This document shows, in pieces, positions 42,430-52,852 of a DNA stretch of 64,000 bases. This stretch comes from Sphingomonas aurea (GTDB taxonomy: Bacteria; Pseudomonadota; Alphaproteobacteria; Sphingomonadales; Sphingomonadaceae): NCBI RefSeq assembly GCF_030678875.1, contig NZ_JAUUDS010000005.1:1-64000 (forward strand), written 5' to 3'. The notes under the pieces are model-generated. The model was not told the origin of the DNA, made no database searches, and saw only the letters and a program-made list of their open reading frames with translations. Made by a program: the position numbers and the translations under genes. Each line of letters opens with the position of its first letter. The first letter of the stretch is position 1.

Positions 42430-45195
42430 ATGCCCCATCTCTATCTCGTCGACGGCTCCGGCTATATCTTTCGCGCCTATCACCGCCTGCCGCCGCTCAC
42501 CAACAAGCATGGCGAGCCGGTCGGCGCGGTGTACGGCTATACGACGATGCTGTGGAAGCTGGTCGACGAGCTTCACGCCGCAGAGGGGCCGACCCACATG
42601 GCGGTCGTCCTCGACAAATCGTCCAAGACCTTCCGCAACGAGCTGTACGACCAGTACAAGGCGCACCGCCCACCGCCACCGGAGGATCTGGTCCCGCAAT
42701 TCCCGATGATCCGCGACGCCACCCGCGCCTTCTCGCTACCCTGTATTGAGACCGAGGGGCTGGAGGCCGACGACATCATCGCCTGCTATGCCAAGGCGGC
42801 ACTGGCGCAGGGGTGGCAGGTCACGATCGTGTCGTCCGACAAGGACCTGATGCAGCTGATCGAGCCGGGGCTCGACCTCTACGACACGATGAACAACCGG
42901 CGTCTGGGTGCGGAGCATGTCGCCGAGAAATTCTTCGGCATCGCCCCGACGCAGCTGGGCGACGTGCTGGCGCTGATGGGCGACAGCGTCGACAACGTCC
43001 CCGGCGTCCCCGGCGTCGGACCCAAGACCGCGGCCAAGCTGATCCTGGAGCATGGCGACCTGACGTCCGTCCTCGCCGCAGCCGAGGGGATGAAGAAGGG
43101 CAAGCTGCGCGACAACCTGATCGAGCATGCCGACATGGCGCGCCTCAGCCGCGAGCTGGTTTCCTTACGCTGCGACGTCGCCCTGCCCGAGCCGCTCGAC
43201 GACCTGGAACTCAAGGGTATTCCTGATGCGCCCTTGCGCGCCTTCCTCGAGCATCACGGCTTCCGCTCGCTCCTGACGAAGCTCGGTCAGGTTGCCGACG
43301 CGCCCGTGCCTGCCGCCCCGACCGGCACGCCGGCCGAGCCGATGGAGGCCGACCCGCCCTGCGACCTCGACGGGTACGAGACGGTGCAGGATCTGGACGC
43401 GCTCGACCGCTGGATCACCATCGCGCGTCACCAGGGCTGGATCGCGATCGATACCGAGACCAGCTCGACCGACGCGACCCAGGCGGAGCTGGTCGGCGTC
43501 AGCCTGGCGCTCCACCCCAACCTCGCCTGCTATATCCCGCTCGGCCATGGCGGCACCGACCTGCTCGCCGAGGTGCCGGTCCAGATCGACCGCGACGCCG
43601 CGCTGTCCCGGCTGAAGGACCTGTTCGAGGATCCGTCGGTCCTGAAGATCGGCCACAATCTGAAATTCGACATGATCGTGCTCGGCATGCGCGGGATCGA
43701 TGTCGCCCCGCACGACGACACCATCGTCATGAGCTTCGACCTCGATGCCGGGCTGCACGGCCACGGCATGGACGAGCTGGCGGCGACCCATCTCTCGCAC
43801 AGCTGCATCGCGTTCAAGGACGTGGTTGGCACCGGCAAGAGTCAGCGCGGCTTCCACGAGATCGACCTGAAGGCGGCGACCCGCTACGCCGCCGAGGATG
43901 CCGACGTGACGTACCGGCTGTGGAAGCGCTTCCGCGCCCGCCTGCCGGCCGAGCAGGCGACGCGGGTGTACGAGATGGTCGACCGCCCGCTCGTCCCCGT
44001 CATCGCGCGGATGGAGCGCCACGGCATCCGCGTCGACCGCGAGCGGCTGGCGGCATTGTCGGCCGAGTTCGCCGCCGGCATCGCCGGGCTGGAGACGGAG
44101 GTCCACGCGCTCGCCGGCACCCCCTTCACCATCGGCAGCCCCAAGCAGCTGGGTGATATCCTGTTCGAGCGGATGGGCCTGAAGGGCGGGCGCAAGGGTA
44201 AATCGGGTGTCTATTCCACCGATGTAACCGAACTCGAACGCCTCGCCCGCGACAAGGGGCCGGGGGCCGAGATCGTGCGCAAGGTGCTTGACTGGCGCCA
44301 GCTGACCAAGCTCAAGAACACCTATACCGACGCGCTCCAGGCACAGATCCACCCCGGCACGGGCCGCGTCCATACCAGCTACTCGCTGACCGGCGCGCAG
44401 ACGGGCCGCCTGTCCTCGACCGAGCCCAATCTCCAGAACATCCCGATCCGCACCGAGGTCGGCCGCCAGATCCGCGAGGCGTTCGTGGCGGAGCCGGGTA
44501 ACGTCCTGCTCGCTGCTGACTATTCGCAGATCGAGCTGCGGCTCGCCGCGCACATGGCCGACGTACCGGCGCTGCGCGATGCCTTCGCCAATGGCGACGA
44601 CATCCACAGCCTGACCGCGACCGAGCTGTTCGGTGAGGTCAACCGCGATACCCGCGCGCGCGCCAAGACGATCAACTTCGCGATCCTCTACGGCATCAGC
44701 CGCTGGGGTCTGGCCGGCCGGCTGGAGGTGACGCCCGACGAAGCGCAGGCGATGATCGACCGTTATTTCGAGCGGTTCCCCGGCATCAACCGCTACATGG
44801 CCGAGACGCTGGAGGCGGTGCGCGACCAAGGCTTCACCACCACGCTGTTCGGTCGCAAGACCTGGTTCCCGCGCATCAAGTCGAAGAACCAGGGCGAGCG
44901 CCAAGGCGCCGAGCGCGCCGCGATCAACGCTCCGATCCAGGGAACGAGCGCCGACATCATCAAGCGCGCGATGGTCCGCATGGAACCGGCATTGGCGGCG
45001 GCGGGCCTAGGCCATGTCCGGATGCTGCTGCAGGTCCATGACGAACTGGTGTTCGAACTGCCCGAGGACGACGTCGCGGCGGCGAGCGCGGTGATCCGCG
45101 GGGTGATGGAGACGGCGGCGGAACCGGCGGTGAAGCTGTCGGTACCGCTCGGCGTGGAGATCGGCACCGGCCAGAGCTGGGGAGCGGCGCACTAA
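42430..45195 (+). CDS. polA: DNA polymerase I
   Basis: 921 residues. Residues 1-290: 5'-3' exonuclease (YLVDGSGYIFRAYH; GLEADDIIACYAKAA; MGDSVDNVPGVPGVGPKTAA). About 330-520: 3'-5' exonuclease with intact acidic residues (IAIDTETSSTDATQAELVGV; ILKIGHNLKFDMIVL read as KIGHNLKFDM). About 560-921: family A polymerase (LLAADYSQIELRLAAHM; RAKTINFAILYGISRWGLAG; LLQVHDELVFELPEDD). It fills gaps in repair and removes Okazaki primers. No clear Shine-Dalgarno before ATG 42430. Confidence 0.98.
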   Translation: MPHLYLVDGSGYIFRAYHRLPPLTNKHGEPVGAVYGYTTMLWKLVDELHAAEGPTHMAVVLDKSSKTFRNELYDQYKAHRPPPPEDLVPQFPMIRDATRAFSLPCIETEGLEADDIIACYAKAALAQGWQVTIVSSDKDLMQLIEPGLDLYDTMNNRRLGAEHVAEKFFGIAPTQLGDVLALMGDSVDNVPGVPGVGPKTAAKLILEHGDLTSVLAAAEGMKKGKLRDNLIEHADMARLSRELVSLRCDVALPEPLDDLELKGIPDAPLRAFLEHHGFRSLLTKLGQVADAPVPAAPTGTPAEPMEADPPCDLDGYETVQDLDALDRWITIARHQGWIAIDTETSSTDATQAELVGVSLALHPNLACYIPLGHGGTDLLAEVPVQIDRDAALSRLKDLFEDPSVLKIGHNLKFDMIVLGMRGIDVAPHDDTIVMSFDLDAGLHGHGMDELAATHLSHSCIAFKDVVGTGKSQRGFHEIDLKAATRYAAEDADVTYRLWKRFRARLPAEQATRVYEMVDRPLVPVIARMERHGIRVDRERLAALSAEFAAGIAGLETEVHALAGTPFTIGSPKQLGDILFERMGLKGGRKGKSGVYSTDVTELERLARDKGPGAEIVRKVLDWRQLTKLKNTYTDALQAQIHPGTGRVHTSYSLTGAQTGRLSSTEPNLQNIPIRTEVGRQIREAFVAEPGNVLLAADYSQIELRLAAHMADVPALRDAFANGDDIHSLTATELFGEVNRDTRARAKTINFAILYGISRWGLAGRLEVTPDEAQAMIDRYFERFPGINRYMAETLEAVRDQGFTTTLFGRKTWFPRIKSKNQGERQGAERAAINAPIQGTSADIIKRAMVRMEPALAAAGLGHVRMLLQVHDELVFELPEDDVAAASAVIRGVMETAAEPAVKLSVPLGVEIGTGQSWGAAH

Positions 45196-45196
45196 A

Positions 45197-45442
45197 ATGC
45201 ATTACCGGGAAAAACTTCAGCTCTGGGTGCGTGAGGCGCTCGCCGAGCTGGGCGGTGAGGGCTCAATCCTCGACGTTGTCAAAAGGGTATGGGCCAACCA
45301 CGAGGCCGATATCGTAGAAGTAGGCGACGCTTTCTACACTTGGCAGTATGATATCCGGTGGGCCGCAGACTCATTGAGGAAATCAGGCAAACTTGGCCTT
45401 CGGAAGGCAGGCGCGAAAAGCGTATGGCTTCTGCGAAATTGA
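45197..45442 (+). CDS. Small orphan, winged-helix-like
   Basis: 81 residues starting one base after the polA stop. The sequence (LQLWVREALAELGGEGSILD then VVKRVWANHEADIV and YDIRWAADSLRKSGKLGLRK) is compatible with a winged-helix domain like the N-terminal part of Mrr-type proteins. Base use is more A/T than polA or the flippase on either side, suggesting a later insertion. No signal. Function unknown. Confidence 0.65.
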   Translation: MHYREKLQLWVREALAELGGEGSILDVVKRVWANHEADIVEVGDAFYTWQYDIRWAADSLRKSGKLGLRKAGAKSVWLLRN

Positions 45443-45443
45443 C

Positions 45444-46958
45444 GTGACCCAGACCAAGGACATCGACGCGCTCGCCAAGGGCGGGCGGACCAACATCGCC
45501 GGGTTCATCCTGCGCCTCGCCGCGCGCATCCCGTTCCTGTTCATCGCCGGCCGCGCCTATGGACCCGATCTGGTCGGGCGCTTCGCCATCGCGGTCGTGG
45601 TGGTCGAACTCGCCGCGCTGCTCGCCACGCTCGGGCTGAAGCGGGGCCTCGCGCAGGCCCTGTCGGAGACTGACCGCCCGCACGTCCATGTCGTGTGGGA
45701 CGCGATGGCGATGGCGCTGATCGCCTCGCTGCTCGCCAGCGCGCTGCTCTGCGCGTTCCCGCAGATCATGTACCCCAACACGCCGATCACCGGGCTCGAC
45801 CGCTGGCTGCCGCTGATCGTCGTCGCGATCGCTTGGTCCGACGTCAGCCTGGCGGCGCTGGCGTACCGCCTGAACGTCAAGGCGGCGGTCACCGCGCGCG
45901 CCGTGGTGGAGCCGTGGACGATCTCGGCGGCGGCGTACGTCTTCTCGTTCTTCACGATCCGCGACGGGCTTGTCCTCTCTTACGTCGCGTCGATGACCGC
46001 GGCGCTGATCGCCAGCATCGTGCCGTTCCTGCGCAGCTACGGCCTGCCGCATGGCTGGTCGCCGCAGCTGCGCGTGCTCGTCCGCATGGCGCGGGTAAAT
46101 GCGCCGCTCGCCGGTGCCGACGCGCTGGAATGGGGCAGCCGCAACGTCGACCGCTTCATCCTCGGCCTGCTGTTCACGCCGGGCGTGGTCGGCATCTACT
46201 ACATGGCGCAGCAGGTGTCGTCGCTGCCCCAGAAGCTGAAGACCAGCTTCGACCCCGTGCTGGGGCCGGTCATCACCCGCGCGCTGGCGGAAGGCGACCG
46301 CGCCGCCGTCGCGCAGCAGGTGCGCCAGGTCGCCTTCTGGATCATGGCCGCGCAGGGGCTGCTCGCGCTGATGGGCGCGATCCCGGGAGAGGCGGTCATG
46401 GGCGTCGTCGGGCCGCAGTTCGTCGCGGGCACCGCTGCCCTCGCCTTCCTGCTCGCGGGCGAGGTGCTGGCCTCGCCCGGCGCGGTGTGTGAATCGGCGC
46501 TGGTCTATACCGCGCGGCACCGCAACCTGCTGATCTCGATCTTCATGCTGGGGGTGCAGATCGGGCTCAGCTTCGCGCTGGTGCTGGGGATGCGCGCGCT
46601 CGCCTGGCCGGTGACGTGGCAGGCGGCGGGGGTTGCGGTGGCGCTGGCGATCAGCCTGGGACTGACCTCGATCATCAAGGCTCGGCTGTTGCGCCATATC
46701 CTGAAGGCGCCGGTGTCGCCGTTGCGCTGGCCGCTGCTCTGGGCGGGGCTGGCCGCACTGGCGGTCGGCGGGGCCTTCACCGCGCTGCCCAAGCGCTACG
46801 AATGGGCCGAGCTGCTGATCGGCGAACCGGCGATCGCCGCGACCTATCTGTTCATCCTGTGGCGCTGGGCGTTCGGACCGGCCGATCGGGCGCTGTTCGG
46901 GAGTGTGCCCAAGACCCAGGACGCCACCCTGCCAAACGTCGGCGCGCCGATCCGCTGA
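45444..46958 (+). CDS. Polysaccharide/oligosaccharide flippase, MATE/MOP superfamily
   Basis: 504 residues from GTG at 45444, which precedes [20 protein letters not shown]; no good ribosome-binding site is seen, and a TTG at 45393 is possible. Twelve or more membrane spans, including [20 protein letters not shown] near the start and [20 protein letters not shown] with [20 protein letters not shown] in the middle, typical of Wzx/MurJ-type flippases in the polysaccharide-biosynthesis family. It should move a lipid-linked glycan across the inner membrane. No glycosyltransferase is adjacent. Confidence 0.87.
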   Translation: MTQTKDIDALAKGGRTNIAGFILRLAARIPFLFIAGRAYGPDLVGRFAIAVVVVELAALLATLGLKRGLAQALSETDRPHVHVVWDAMAMALIASLLASALLCAFPQIMYPNTPITGLDRWLPLIVVAIAWSDVSLAALAYRLNVKAAVTARAVVEPWTISAAAYVFSFFTIRDGLVLSYVASMTAALIASIVPFLRSYGLPHGWSPQLRVLVRMARVNAPLAGADALEWGSRNVDRFILGLLFTPGVVGIYYMAQQVSSLPQKLKTSFDPVLGPVITRALAEGDRAAVAQQVRQVAFWIMAAQGLLALMGAIPGEAVMGVVGPQFVAGTAALAFLLAGEVLASPGAVCESALVYTARHRNLLISIFMLGVQIGLSFALVLGMRALAWPVTWQAAGVAVALAISLGLTSIIKARLLRHILKAPVSPLRWPLLWAGLAALAVGGAFTALPKRYEWAELLIGEPAIAATYLFILWRWAFGPADRALFGSVPKTQDATLPNVGAPIR

Positions 46959-46962
46959 TCCT

Positions 46963-47111
46963 AAATCCTCCCCTGCAATGGGAGGTGGCATGGCGCAGCC
47001 ATGACGGAGGGGTGTCCCCGGTCGGGACTGCAGCCTACCCCAACCACCGGCGACACCCCTCCACCACCCGGCTGCGCCGGGCGGTCCCCCTCCCCTTGCA
47101 GGGGAGGATTT
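46963..47111. repeat. Composite inverted repeat with AAATCCTCCCC termini
   Basis: AAATCCTCCCC (46963-46973) at the left and GGGGAGGATTT (47101-47111) at the right are exact inverted termini; inner arms GACGGAGGGGTGT and ACACCCCTCC also pair. The element lies between the convergent flippase and purH genes and contains no ORF. It looks like a small non-autonomous MITE-type element or a large terminator. Confidence 0.75.
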
Positions 47112-47115
47112 TCGG

Positions 47116-48711
47116 TCAGTGTCGGAAGTGCCGCATGCCGGTGAACACCATCGCCAGCCCGGCCGCATCCGCCGCAGCGATCACCTCGTCGTCGCGGATC
47201 GAGCCGCCCGGCTGGATCACCGCCGTCGCCCCCGCCTCGACCGCCGCGAGCAGCCCGTCGGCGAACGGGAAGAACGCGTCCGACGCCACCGCGCAGCCGA
47301 TCGTCCGGGGCTCAGCCCAGCCGGCCTTGTCGGCGGCGTCCTTCGCCTTCCAAGCCGCGATGCGCGCGGACTCGAGCCGGTTCATCTGCCCCGCCCCGAT
47401 CCCCGCGGTGCTGCCGTCCTTGGCATAGACGATCGCGTTCGACTTGACGTGCTTGGCCACCGTCCAGGCGAAACGGCAGTCCGCCAGTTCCCGCTCGGTC
47501 GGCGCGCGCTGCGTCACCACCTTCAGTTCGCCCGGCGTGCCATTGTCGCGCGACTGGACCAGCAGCCCGCCCGCGATCGACTTCACCATCAGGCCCGGCC
47601 GCGCCGGAACGGGCAGTGCGCCGGTCAGCATCAGCCGCAGGTTCTTCTTCTTCGCGAACACCGCCTTCGCCGCATCATCCGCGTCGGGTGCCACCACCAC
47701 CTCGGTAAAGATCGCGGCGATCGCCTCCGCCGTCTCGCCGTCGAGCGGGCGGTTGACCGCAACGATGCCGCCGAACGCCGACACCGTGTCGCACGCGAAG
47801 GCGGCGCGATAGGCGTCGAGCAGCGTCTCGCCCGTTGCCACGCCACACGGGTTGGCATGCTTCACGATCACCACCGTCGGCGGGCCGTCACGGAACTCGG
47901 ACACCAGCTCCAGCGCGGCGTCGGCGTCGTTCAGATTGTTGTACGACAGCGCCTTGCCCTGGATCAGGTCGGCCTGCGCGATCCCGCGCGCGTGCGGCCC
48001 GCGCGGCAGATAGAGCGCCGCCGCCTGATGCGGGTTCTCGCCATAGCGCAACTCGTCGGCGGCCTTCGCGAACGCCAGCGGCAGCGTCGCCGGAAAATGC
48101 TCGCCCTGGTCGGCAAAGGCAAACCACTGCGCGATCGCCGCGTCATAGGCGGCGGTCGCCGCATAGGCCTTCGCCGCCAGTCGCCGCCTTGTGTCGAGCG
48201 TCGTGCCGCCCGCCGCTACCTCGGCCAGCACCGCGCCGTAATCCGCCGGATCGGTCAGGATCGCGACCGAGGCGTGGTTCTTCGCCGCCGAGCGCACCAT
48301 GCTGGGGCCGCCGATGTCGATATTCTCGATCACCTCTTCGCGGGCGGCGCCCTTGGCCACGGTTGCCTCGAACGGATAGAGGTTCACCACCACCAGGTCG
48401 ATCGCGCCGATCCCGTGTTCGCGCATCGATGCGACATGCGCCGGGTCGTTGCGCACCGCCAGCAGGCCGCCATGCACGGTCGGGTGGAGCGTCTTGACGC
48501 GGCCGTCCATCATCTCGGGAAAGCCGGTCAGCTCGGCGACGTCCTTCACCGCCAGACCCGCCTCGCGCAGGGTGCGGGCGGTGCCGCCGGTGGATACCAG
48601 CTCGACGCCGTGGCGGCTGAGCGCCGTGGCGAGGTCGACGATGCCCGTCTTGTCGGAAACCGACAGGAGGGCGCGAGTCACGGGAATGACGGAGTCGGAG
48701 ATTGGGGTCAT
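47116..48711 (-). CDS. purH: Bifunctional AICAR transformylase/IMP cyclohydrolase
   Basis: 531 residues. N-terminal MGS-like IMP cyclohydrolase domain ([58 protein letters not shown]) and C-terminal transformylase domain ([60 protein letters not shown]) with the catalytic Lys-His pair. Performs the last two steps of de novo IMP synthesis. Heparinase, rpe and rsmB lie upstream on the same strand. Confidence 0.97.
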   Translation of the reverse strand: MTPISDSVIPVTRALLSVSDKTGIVDLATALSRHGVELVSTGGTARTLREAGLAVKDVAELTGFPEMMDGRVKTLHPTVHGGLLAVRNDPAHVASMREHGIGAIDLVVVNLYPFEATVAKGAAREEVIENIDIGGPSMVRSAAKNHASVAILTDPADYGAVLAEVAAGGTTLDTRRRLAAKAYAATAAYDAAIAQWFAFADQGEHFPATLPLAFAKAADELRYGENPHQAAALYLPRGPHARGIAQADLIQGKALSYNNLNDADAALELVSEFRDGPPTVVIVKHANPCGVATGETLLDAYRAAFACDTVSAFGGIVAVNRPLDGETAEAIAAIFTEVVVAPDADDAAKAVFAKKKNLRLMLTGALPVPARPGLMVKSIAGGLLVQSRDNGTPGELKVVTQRAPTERELADCRFAWTVAKHVKSNAIVYAKDGSTAGIGAGQMNRLESARIAAWKAKDAADKAGWAEPRTIGCAVASDAFFPFADGLLAAVEAGATAVIQPGGSIRDDEVIAAADAAGLAMVFTGMRHFRH

Positions 48712-48730
48712 GGCCGCGCCCTGTGGCGCG

Positions 48731-50467
48731 TCACAGCGCGCGCTTCAAGGCCCAGCTGACGCTGGCGCCGCCGGCGGGCGCCTCGCCGGTGACGACCAGC
48801 TGCGCGATCGGCTGCGGCTTGCCCGCGCCGTCGATCCACAGGCTCTCCTCGATGCCCAGCGCGCCGCCCCGGCAGCGGAACTGCCACAGCGCCCCGCCCG
48901 GCAGCCTGAGCAGCGCCGCCTGCCCGTCGGCGGTGGGCGACGCCTGCACTCCGACGCCCAGGTGAAAGCGCACCGCGAACGGCGTCCGCCCGCCCCGGCG
49001 AAAGCGCCGCCCGGCTGGAAGCAGCGCATCCTCGCCGCGCAACTCGCGCCCGTCGCCGGTCAGCACCAGCTGGCGGCGATGGAGGAAGCCCCAGCGCCGG
49101 GCATAGCCGTCATGGCTCGCCTCGATCCGGCTGGCGGCGTCCGATTCCTGGCGCGACAGCTCCACCGCCGACACGCCGCGCCCCAGCATCCCGTCGCCGT
49201 GGATCGCGGTCGAGTTGCTGTCGCCGACCACCAGGGTCGAGTGCGCCGCCGTGGTGCGCAGCCCCTCCAGCAGCGCCAGTGGCAGCGCCGCCGCCTCGCG
49301 CGCACCGCCACAGCCGACCACCAGGCGCTGCTCGCCATCGGAAAACTCGAACGCCAATGTCGAGGCGCAGCCACCCTCGACCAGCCGCGCGATCGGCGGC
49401 GGCGCGGCGTCGACGATCAGCACCGCACCGCCCGCGGCCAGGCGCTGATATCCCCATTCGCGCGACTGGCGAAGGGGGCGGGTTCGCACCCCGCTGGCGG
49501 CGATCACTGCGGCGACATGCTCGGGCGTGGAGGGGCCGGCACCTTGCCAGCTCGACAGCGCGCGGTCGCCGTGCATCACCCCCATCAGCGCCGGCACCAT
49601 CTTGGCCAGCGCGTGGCTCGCCACCTCGGGCATCGCCATGCGCCGTGCGGCGTAGCAGGCGCGCAGGGACGACAGCAGCACGATCGTGTCCATCAGCATC
49701 GCCGGGCTGCGCGACACCGATCCGCCATCCTCGAACAGCCCGCCCGCGATCGCGCGCGCCAGCCCACCCTCGCCGAACGCACGGCGCGGCTCGCCGCCGG
49801 GGATCAGCAGCCCGGCCGCGACGATCCCGCACCAGGCCGCGATCCGCGGCGCGCCCGGCGGCGCCTTGTCCGCCCCCCGGTCCAAGTGCCGCGCGCCGCG
49901 CGCCAGTGCGTTCAGCACGCGGCTGCGATAGATCAGGTCGGTGGACGACAGGATCAGCGGCGCGTGTGCTGTGCAGGCCAGGATGCGCCGCCCCCACAGG
50001 TCGGGCGCCCAGGCGACGCCGTCGACCCGCTCGCCATGCGCGGCCAGCCAGCGGGCCATCAGCGCCTCGGCGCGGGGAGCGCCTTCCGCCCGCGTCGCCA
50101 CCGTCGACAGGTCGCGCAGCCAGTCGAACCCGTGCAGATAGTGCGAGAAGGCCGGGCTCCAGTCGGGCCGGTTCAGGTCGAGCGCATGGACCGCGCGCAC
50201 CTCGCCGCGGACGTTCAGCGTCCCGCTCATCAGCGCCCGCCCGCGCGCGACGTCGCCCATCATCGGGTCGTCCGGCACCGCGATCAGCTTCAGGGGATAG
50301 CGGCCCTTCAGCCGCATCGCGTGGAGCGGCGTGCGCCATGTCAGCCGGTACAGCCGTTCCGACAGGCGTTCGGCCAGCGACAGCCCCTTGTCGCCGCCGA
50401 CGCGCACCAGCCGCTTACCCTCGTCGATCCCGTCGGCGCCGGGAGCGATGGCGCCCTCGTCCCTCAT
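48731..50467 (-). CDS. Heparinase II/III family protein
   Basis: 578 residues, no signal peptide. An N-terminal alpha-toroid of about 300 residues includes [20 protein letters not shown] and [20 protein letters not shown], then a C-terminal beta-sandwich with [18 protein letters not shown] and [20 protein letters not shown], the Hepar_II_III pattern. Such proteins in alphaproteobacteria are conserved next to purH and rpe; they are thought to act on polysaccharides but activity is unproven. The start overlaps the rpe stop by four bases. Confidence 0.9.
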   Translation of the reverse strand: MRDEGAIAPGADGIDEGKRLVRVGGDKGLSLAERLSERLYRLTWRTPLHAMRLKGRYPLKLIAVPDDPMMGDVARGRALMSGTLNVRGEVRAVHALDLNRPDWSPAFSHYLHGFDWLRDLSTVATRAEGAPRAEALMARWLAAHGERVDGVAWAPDLWGRRILACTAHAPLILSSTDLIYRSRVLNALARGARHLDRGADKAPPGAPRIAAWCGIVAAGLLIPGGEPRRAFGEGGLARAIAGGLFEDGGSVSRSPAMLMDTIVLLSSLRACYAARRMAMPEVASHALAKMVPALMGVMHGDRALSSWQGAGPSTPEHVAAVIAASGVRTRPLRQSREWGYQRLAAGGAVLIVDAAPPPIARLVEGGCASTLAFEFSDGEQRLVVGCGGAREAAALPLALLEGLRTTAAHSTLVVGDSNSTAIHGDGMLGRGVSAVELSRQESDAASRIEASHDGYARRWGFLHRRQLVLTGDGRELRGEDALLPAGRRFRRGGRTPFAVRFHLGVGVQASPTADGQAALLRLPGGALWQFRCRGGALGIEESLWIDGAGKPQPIAQLVVTGEAPAGGASVSWALKRAL

Positions 50468-51123
50468 CCGCCTCGCAGCGCCGCGATGTTGGCGGCATAG
50501 CAGTCCGGCCCGCCCCGGAACGCCGCCGTTCCCGCGACCAGCGCGTCGGCCCCCGCCTCGATACAGCGACGGGCATGGACCGCATCGACCCCGCCATCGA
50601 CCTCCAGGTCGATAGCGCGGCCCGACTGCTCGATCATCCGCCGGATCGCCGCGATCTTCTTAAGCTGGCTGTCGATGAAGCTCTGCCCGCCGAAACCGGG
50701 ATTGACGCTCATCACCAGCACCAGGTCGACCATGTCGATCAGATAGTCGAGCATCTTGGCCGGCGTCGCCGGGTTCAGCACCACCCCCGCCCGCTTGCCC
50801 AGCGACTTGATGTGCTGGACGGTGCGGTGGACGTGCGGCCCCGCCTCGGGATGCACGGTGATGCAGTCGGCCCCCGCCTCGGCGAAAGCCTCCAGATACG
50901 GGTCGACCGGCGCGATCATCAGATGGACGTCGAACGGCTTGGCGGTGTGCGGGCGCAGCGCCTTCACCACCGCCGGACCGATCGTGATGTTGGGCACGAA
51001 ATGCCCGTCCATCACGTCGATATGGATCCAGTCCGCCCCGGCGGCATCGATCGCGCGCACTTCGTCGCCCAGTTTCGCGAAGTCTGCGGAGAGAATGGAG
51101 GGTGCGATACGGACAGGCTGCAT
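50464..51123 (-). CDS. rpe: Ribulose-phosphate 3-epimerase
   Basis: 219 residues. TIM barrel with metal and catalytic residues in [60 protein letters not shown] and [10 protein letters not shown]. Interconverts ribulose-5-phosphate and xylulose-5-phosphate. Translationally coupled to the heparinase-like gene downstream. Confidence 0.97.
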   Translation of the reverse strand: MQPVRIAPSILSADFAKLGDEVRAIDAAGADWIHIDVMDGHFVPNITIGPAVVKALRPHTAKPFDVHLMIAPVDPYLEAFAEAGADCITVHPEAGPHVHRTVQHIKSLGKRAGVVLNPATPAKMLDYLIDMVDLVLVMSVNPGFGGQSFIDSQLKKIAAIRRMIEQSGRAIDLEVDGGVDAVHARRCIEAGADALVAGTAAFRGGPDCYAANIAALRGG

Positions 51124-51241
51124 GATCCGTCATTACCAGCGAAGATGAACGCGGCAAGATGCGCGTTCACCATAATTATCGGGCGGCGGCTAAGGTCTTG
51201 CCATCATTGTGGTCCTGAAGAACGGTACGACTTTCCTTCAT

Positions 51242-51269
51242 CGTCATCCCGGCGAACGCCGGGATGACG
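51242..51269. repeat. Solo palindromic unit, CCGGCG subfamily
   Basis: CGTCATCCCGGCG and CGCCGGGATGACG pair perfectly around two bases. It lies between rsmB and rpe (same strand) and would form a hairpin in any read-through transcript. Confidence 0.85.
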
Positions 51270-51288
51270 CGCGGGGTCTGGTGCGTCC

Positions 51289-52533
51289 TTACCCCGCCCG
51301 CACCAGCCCGACGACGAAGAACCCGTCATTCCCACCCGCATACCGGCCCGGCAGCACCCGGTCGGCCGCATCCGCCACTGCAAAGTCCGGCCGCGCCTCC
51401 AGGAACGCAGCCAGCTGCGCCTCGCCCTCTGCCGGCTCTAGCGAGCAGGTCGCGAACACCAGTCGCCCGCCGGGCTTCACCCAGTCCGCTGCGCGTTTCA
51501 GGATGCGTCCCTGCAAGGCGGCCAGATCGGCGATCAGCGCCGGATGTACCCGGTGCAGCACGTCAGGGTGCCGGCGGAAGATGCCGGTCGCGCTGCACGG
51601 CGCATCGACCAGCACCGCGTCCGCCGGTGCGTTGGGCGCAAAGGCCAGCACGTCCGCCTGCACCACTTCCGCCTTCAGCCGGGTGCGGAACAGGTTCTCG
51701 CGCAGCCGCTTGATCCGGCTCCCGGACTGGTCGACCGCCGTGACGCGCCAGCCGGCGGCGGCCAGCTGCATCGTCTTGCCGCCCGGCGCCGCGCACAGGT
51801 CCAGCACCGTCCTGCCGTCCCCCGCGCCCAACAGCTGCGCGGGCAGCGACGCGGCGACATCCTGCACCCACCACGCACCCTCGCCAAATCCCGCCATGTC
51901 CGGCACCGGCGCATGCTCGTCCAGCCGCAGATGGCCGGGCATCAGGCTGGTCCCGCCCAGCACCCCCTGCCACTCGTCGGTTCGCGCGGGATCGGCCAGG
52001 GTAATGTCGAGCGGCGGCGGCGCGGCGATGGCGCGTTCCGCCTCCTCGACCATCGCCTCGCCCCACGCCGCCGCCCAGCGCGCCTCGACATCGGCGGGCA
52101 GCGCCGGCACCTCGGGCAGCAATTGACCACCGCGGATCAGCGTGCCGAACACGCCATGGACCAGCTTGCGCGGGCCACCATCGACCAGCGGCAGCACCGT
52201 CGCGATCGCCGCGTGCGCCGGCGTGCCCAGCACCAGCGCCTGGACCAACGCGATGCGGAGCGCCATGCGTGCCTTGGCATCGGGCGGCAGCACCCGCTCG
52301 GTCGCGCCGTCGATCAGCGCGTCGAGATCGGGCAGCCGGCGCAGCGTCTCGGCGGCAATGGCGTGCGCCAGTCCGCGGTCAGGGCCGTGCACCATCCGCG
52401 TCGCGGCGGGCAGCGCCGCCTCCAGCGCCTCGCCCCGGCGCAACACCGCGTCGAGCAATTTGATCGCCGCGCGCCGCGTCGGCACGCCGAGCGGCTCGGG
52501 CGCATGGCTATGAACGGTGTCGGTGCGCGCCAT
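51289..52533 (-). CDS. rsmB: 16S rRNA (cytosine-967-C5)-methyltransferase
   Basis: 414 residues from ATG at 52533; the frame continues upstream only as an antisense shadow of the AsmA gene. N-terminal NusB-like domain (RRAAIKLLDAVLRRGEALEA), then an SAM-binding domain with TVLDLCAAPGGKTMQLAAAG, the two catalytic cysteines in LVDAPCSATGIFRRHPDVLH and VFATCSLEPAEGEAQ. It methylates C967 of 16S rRNA. A DUF1674 gene diverges from it 75 bases away. Confidence 0.94.
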   Translation of the reverse strand: MARTDTVHSHAPEPLGVPTRRAAIKLLDAVLRRGEALEAALPAATRMVHGPDRGLAHAIAAETLRRLPDLDALIDGATERVLPPDAKARMALRIALVQALVLGTPAHAAIATVLPLVDGGPRKLVHGVFGTLIRGGQLLPEVPALPADVEARWAAAWGEAMVEEAERAIAAPPPLDITLADPARTDEWQGVLGGTSLMPGHLRLDEHAPVPDMAGFGEGAWWVQDVAASLPAQLLGAGDGRTVLDLCAAPGGKTMQLAAAGWRVTAVDQSGSRIKRLRENLFRTRLKAEVVQADVLAFAPNAPADAVLVDAPCSATGIFRRHPDVLHRVHPALIADLAALQGRILKRAADWVKPGGRLVFATCSLEPAEGEAQLAAFLEARPDFAVADAADRVLPGRYAGGNDGFFVVGLVRAG

Positions 52534-52608
52534 TACTTGGGATCGGTCCTCATCGCGCCTATGTGGCCTCTTGGCCCCCAACAGGCAATCGGGGCGTCGG
52601 AGACGATC

Positions 52609-52770
52609 ATGGCCCAGCGCCCCGCCCATCTGAAGCCGCCCGCGCACCTCTCCCCCAACCCGCCGGTCCCCGAGCCCCAGCCGCTCGAACCCAGCACGGC
52701 GAACCCGGACGACCGTGACCCGACCCGCTACGGGGATTGGGAGCTGAAAGGCGTCGCGGTCGATTTCTGA
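52609..52770 (+). CDS. DUF1674 protein, SdhAF4-like assembly factor
   Basis: 53 residues. After a Pro-rich head (LKPPAHLSPNPPVPEPQPLE) it ends DPTRYGDWELKGVAVDF, the invariant C-terminal block of DUF1674. The mitochondrial relative SdhAF4 helps flavinylate or protect SdhA during succinate dehydrogenase assembly; bacterial members are assumed to act alike. The tiny size is normal for the family. Confidence 0.93.
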   Translation: MAQRPAHLKPPAHLSPNPPVPEPQPLEPSTANPDDRDPTRYGDWELKGVAVDF

Positions 52771-52852
52771 CGCTCCCGTGCTCCCGCGATGGCGGGGAGA
52801 TAATCGGCGCGCTCCTGACGGAACCGGAACGACCACCGATCGTCCCGCCTCC

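Noticed and set aside
43165..44904. 579-codon minus-strand ORF over polA
   Set aside because: Entirely inside polA on the other strand with no recognisable domain.
45279..47168. 629-codon minus-strand ORF
   Set aside because: Antisense to the flippase; composition RDQHGR-rich, no domain; shadow frame.
47119..50500. Plus-strand ORFs of 546 and 683 codons
   Set aside because: Antisense to purH and the heparinase-like gene; the true products are plainly on the minus strand.
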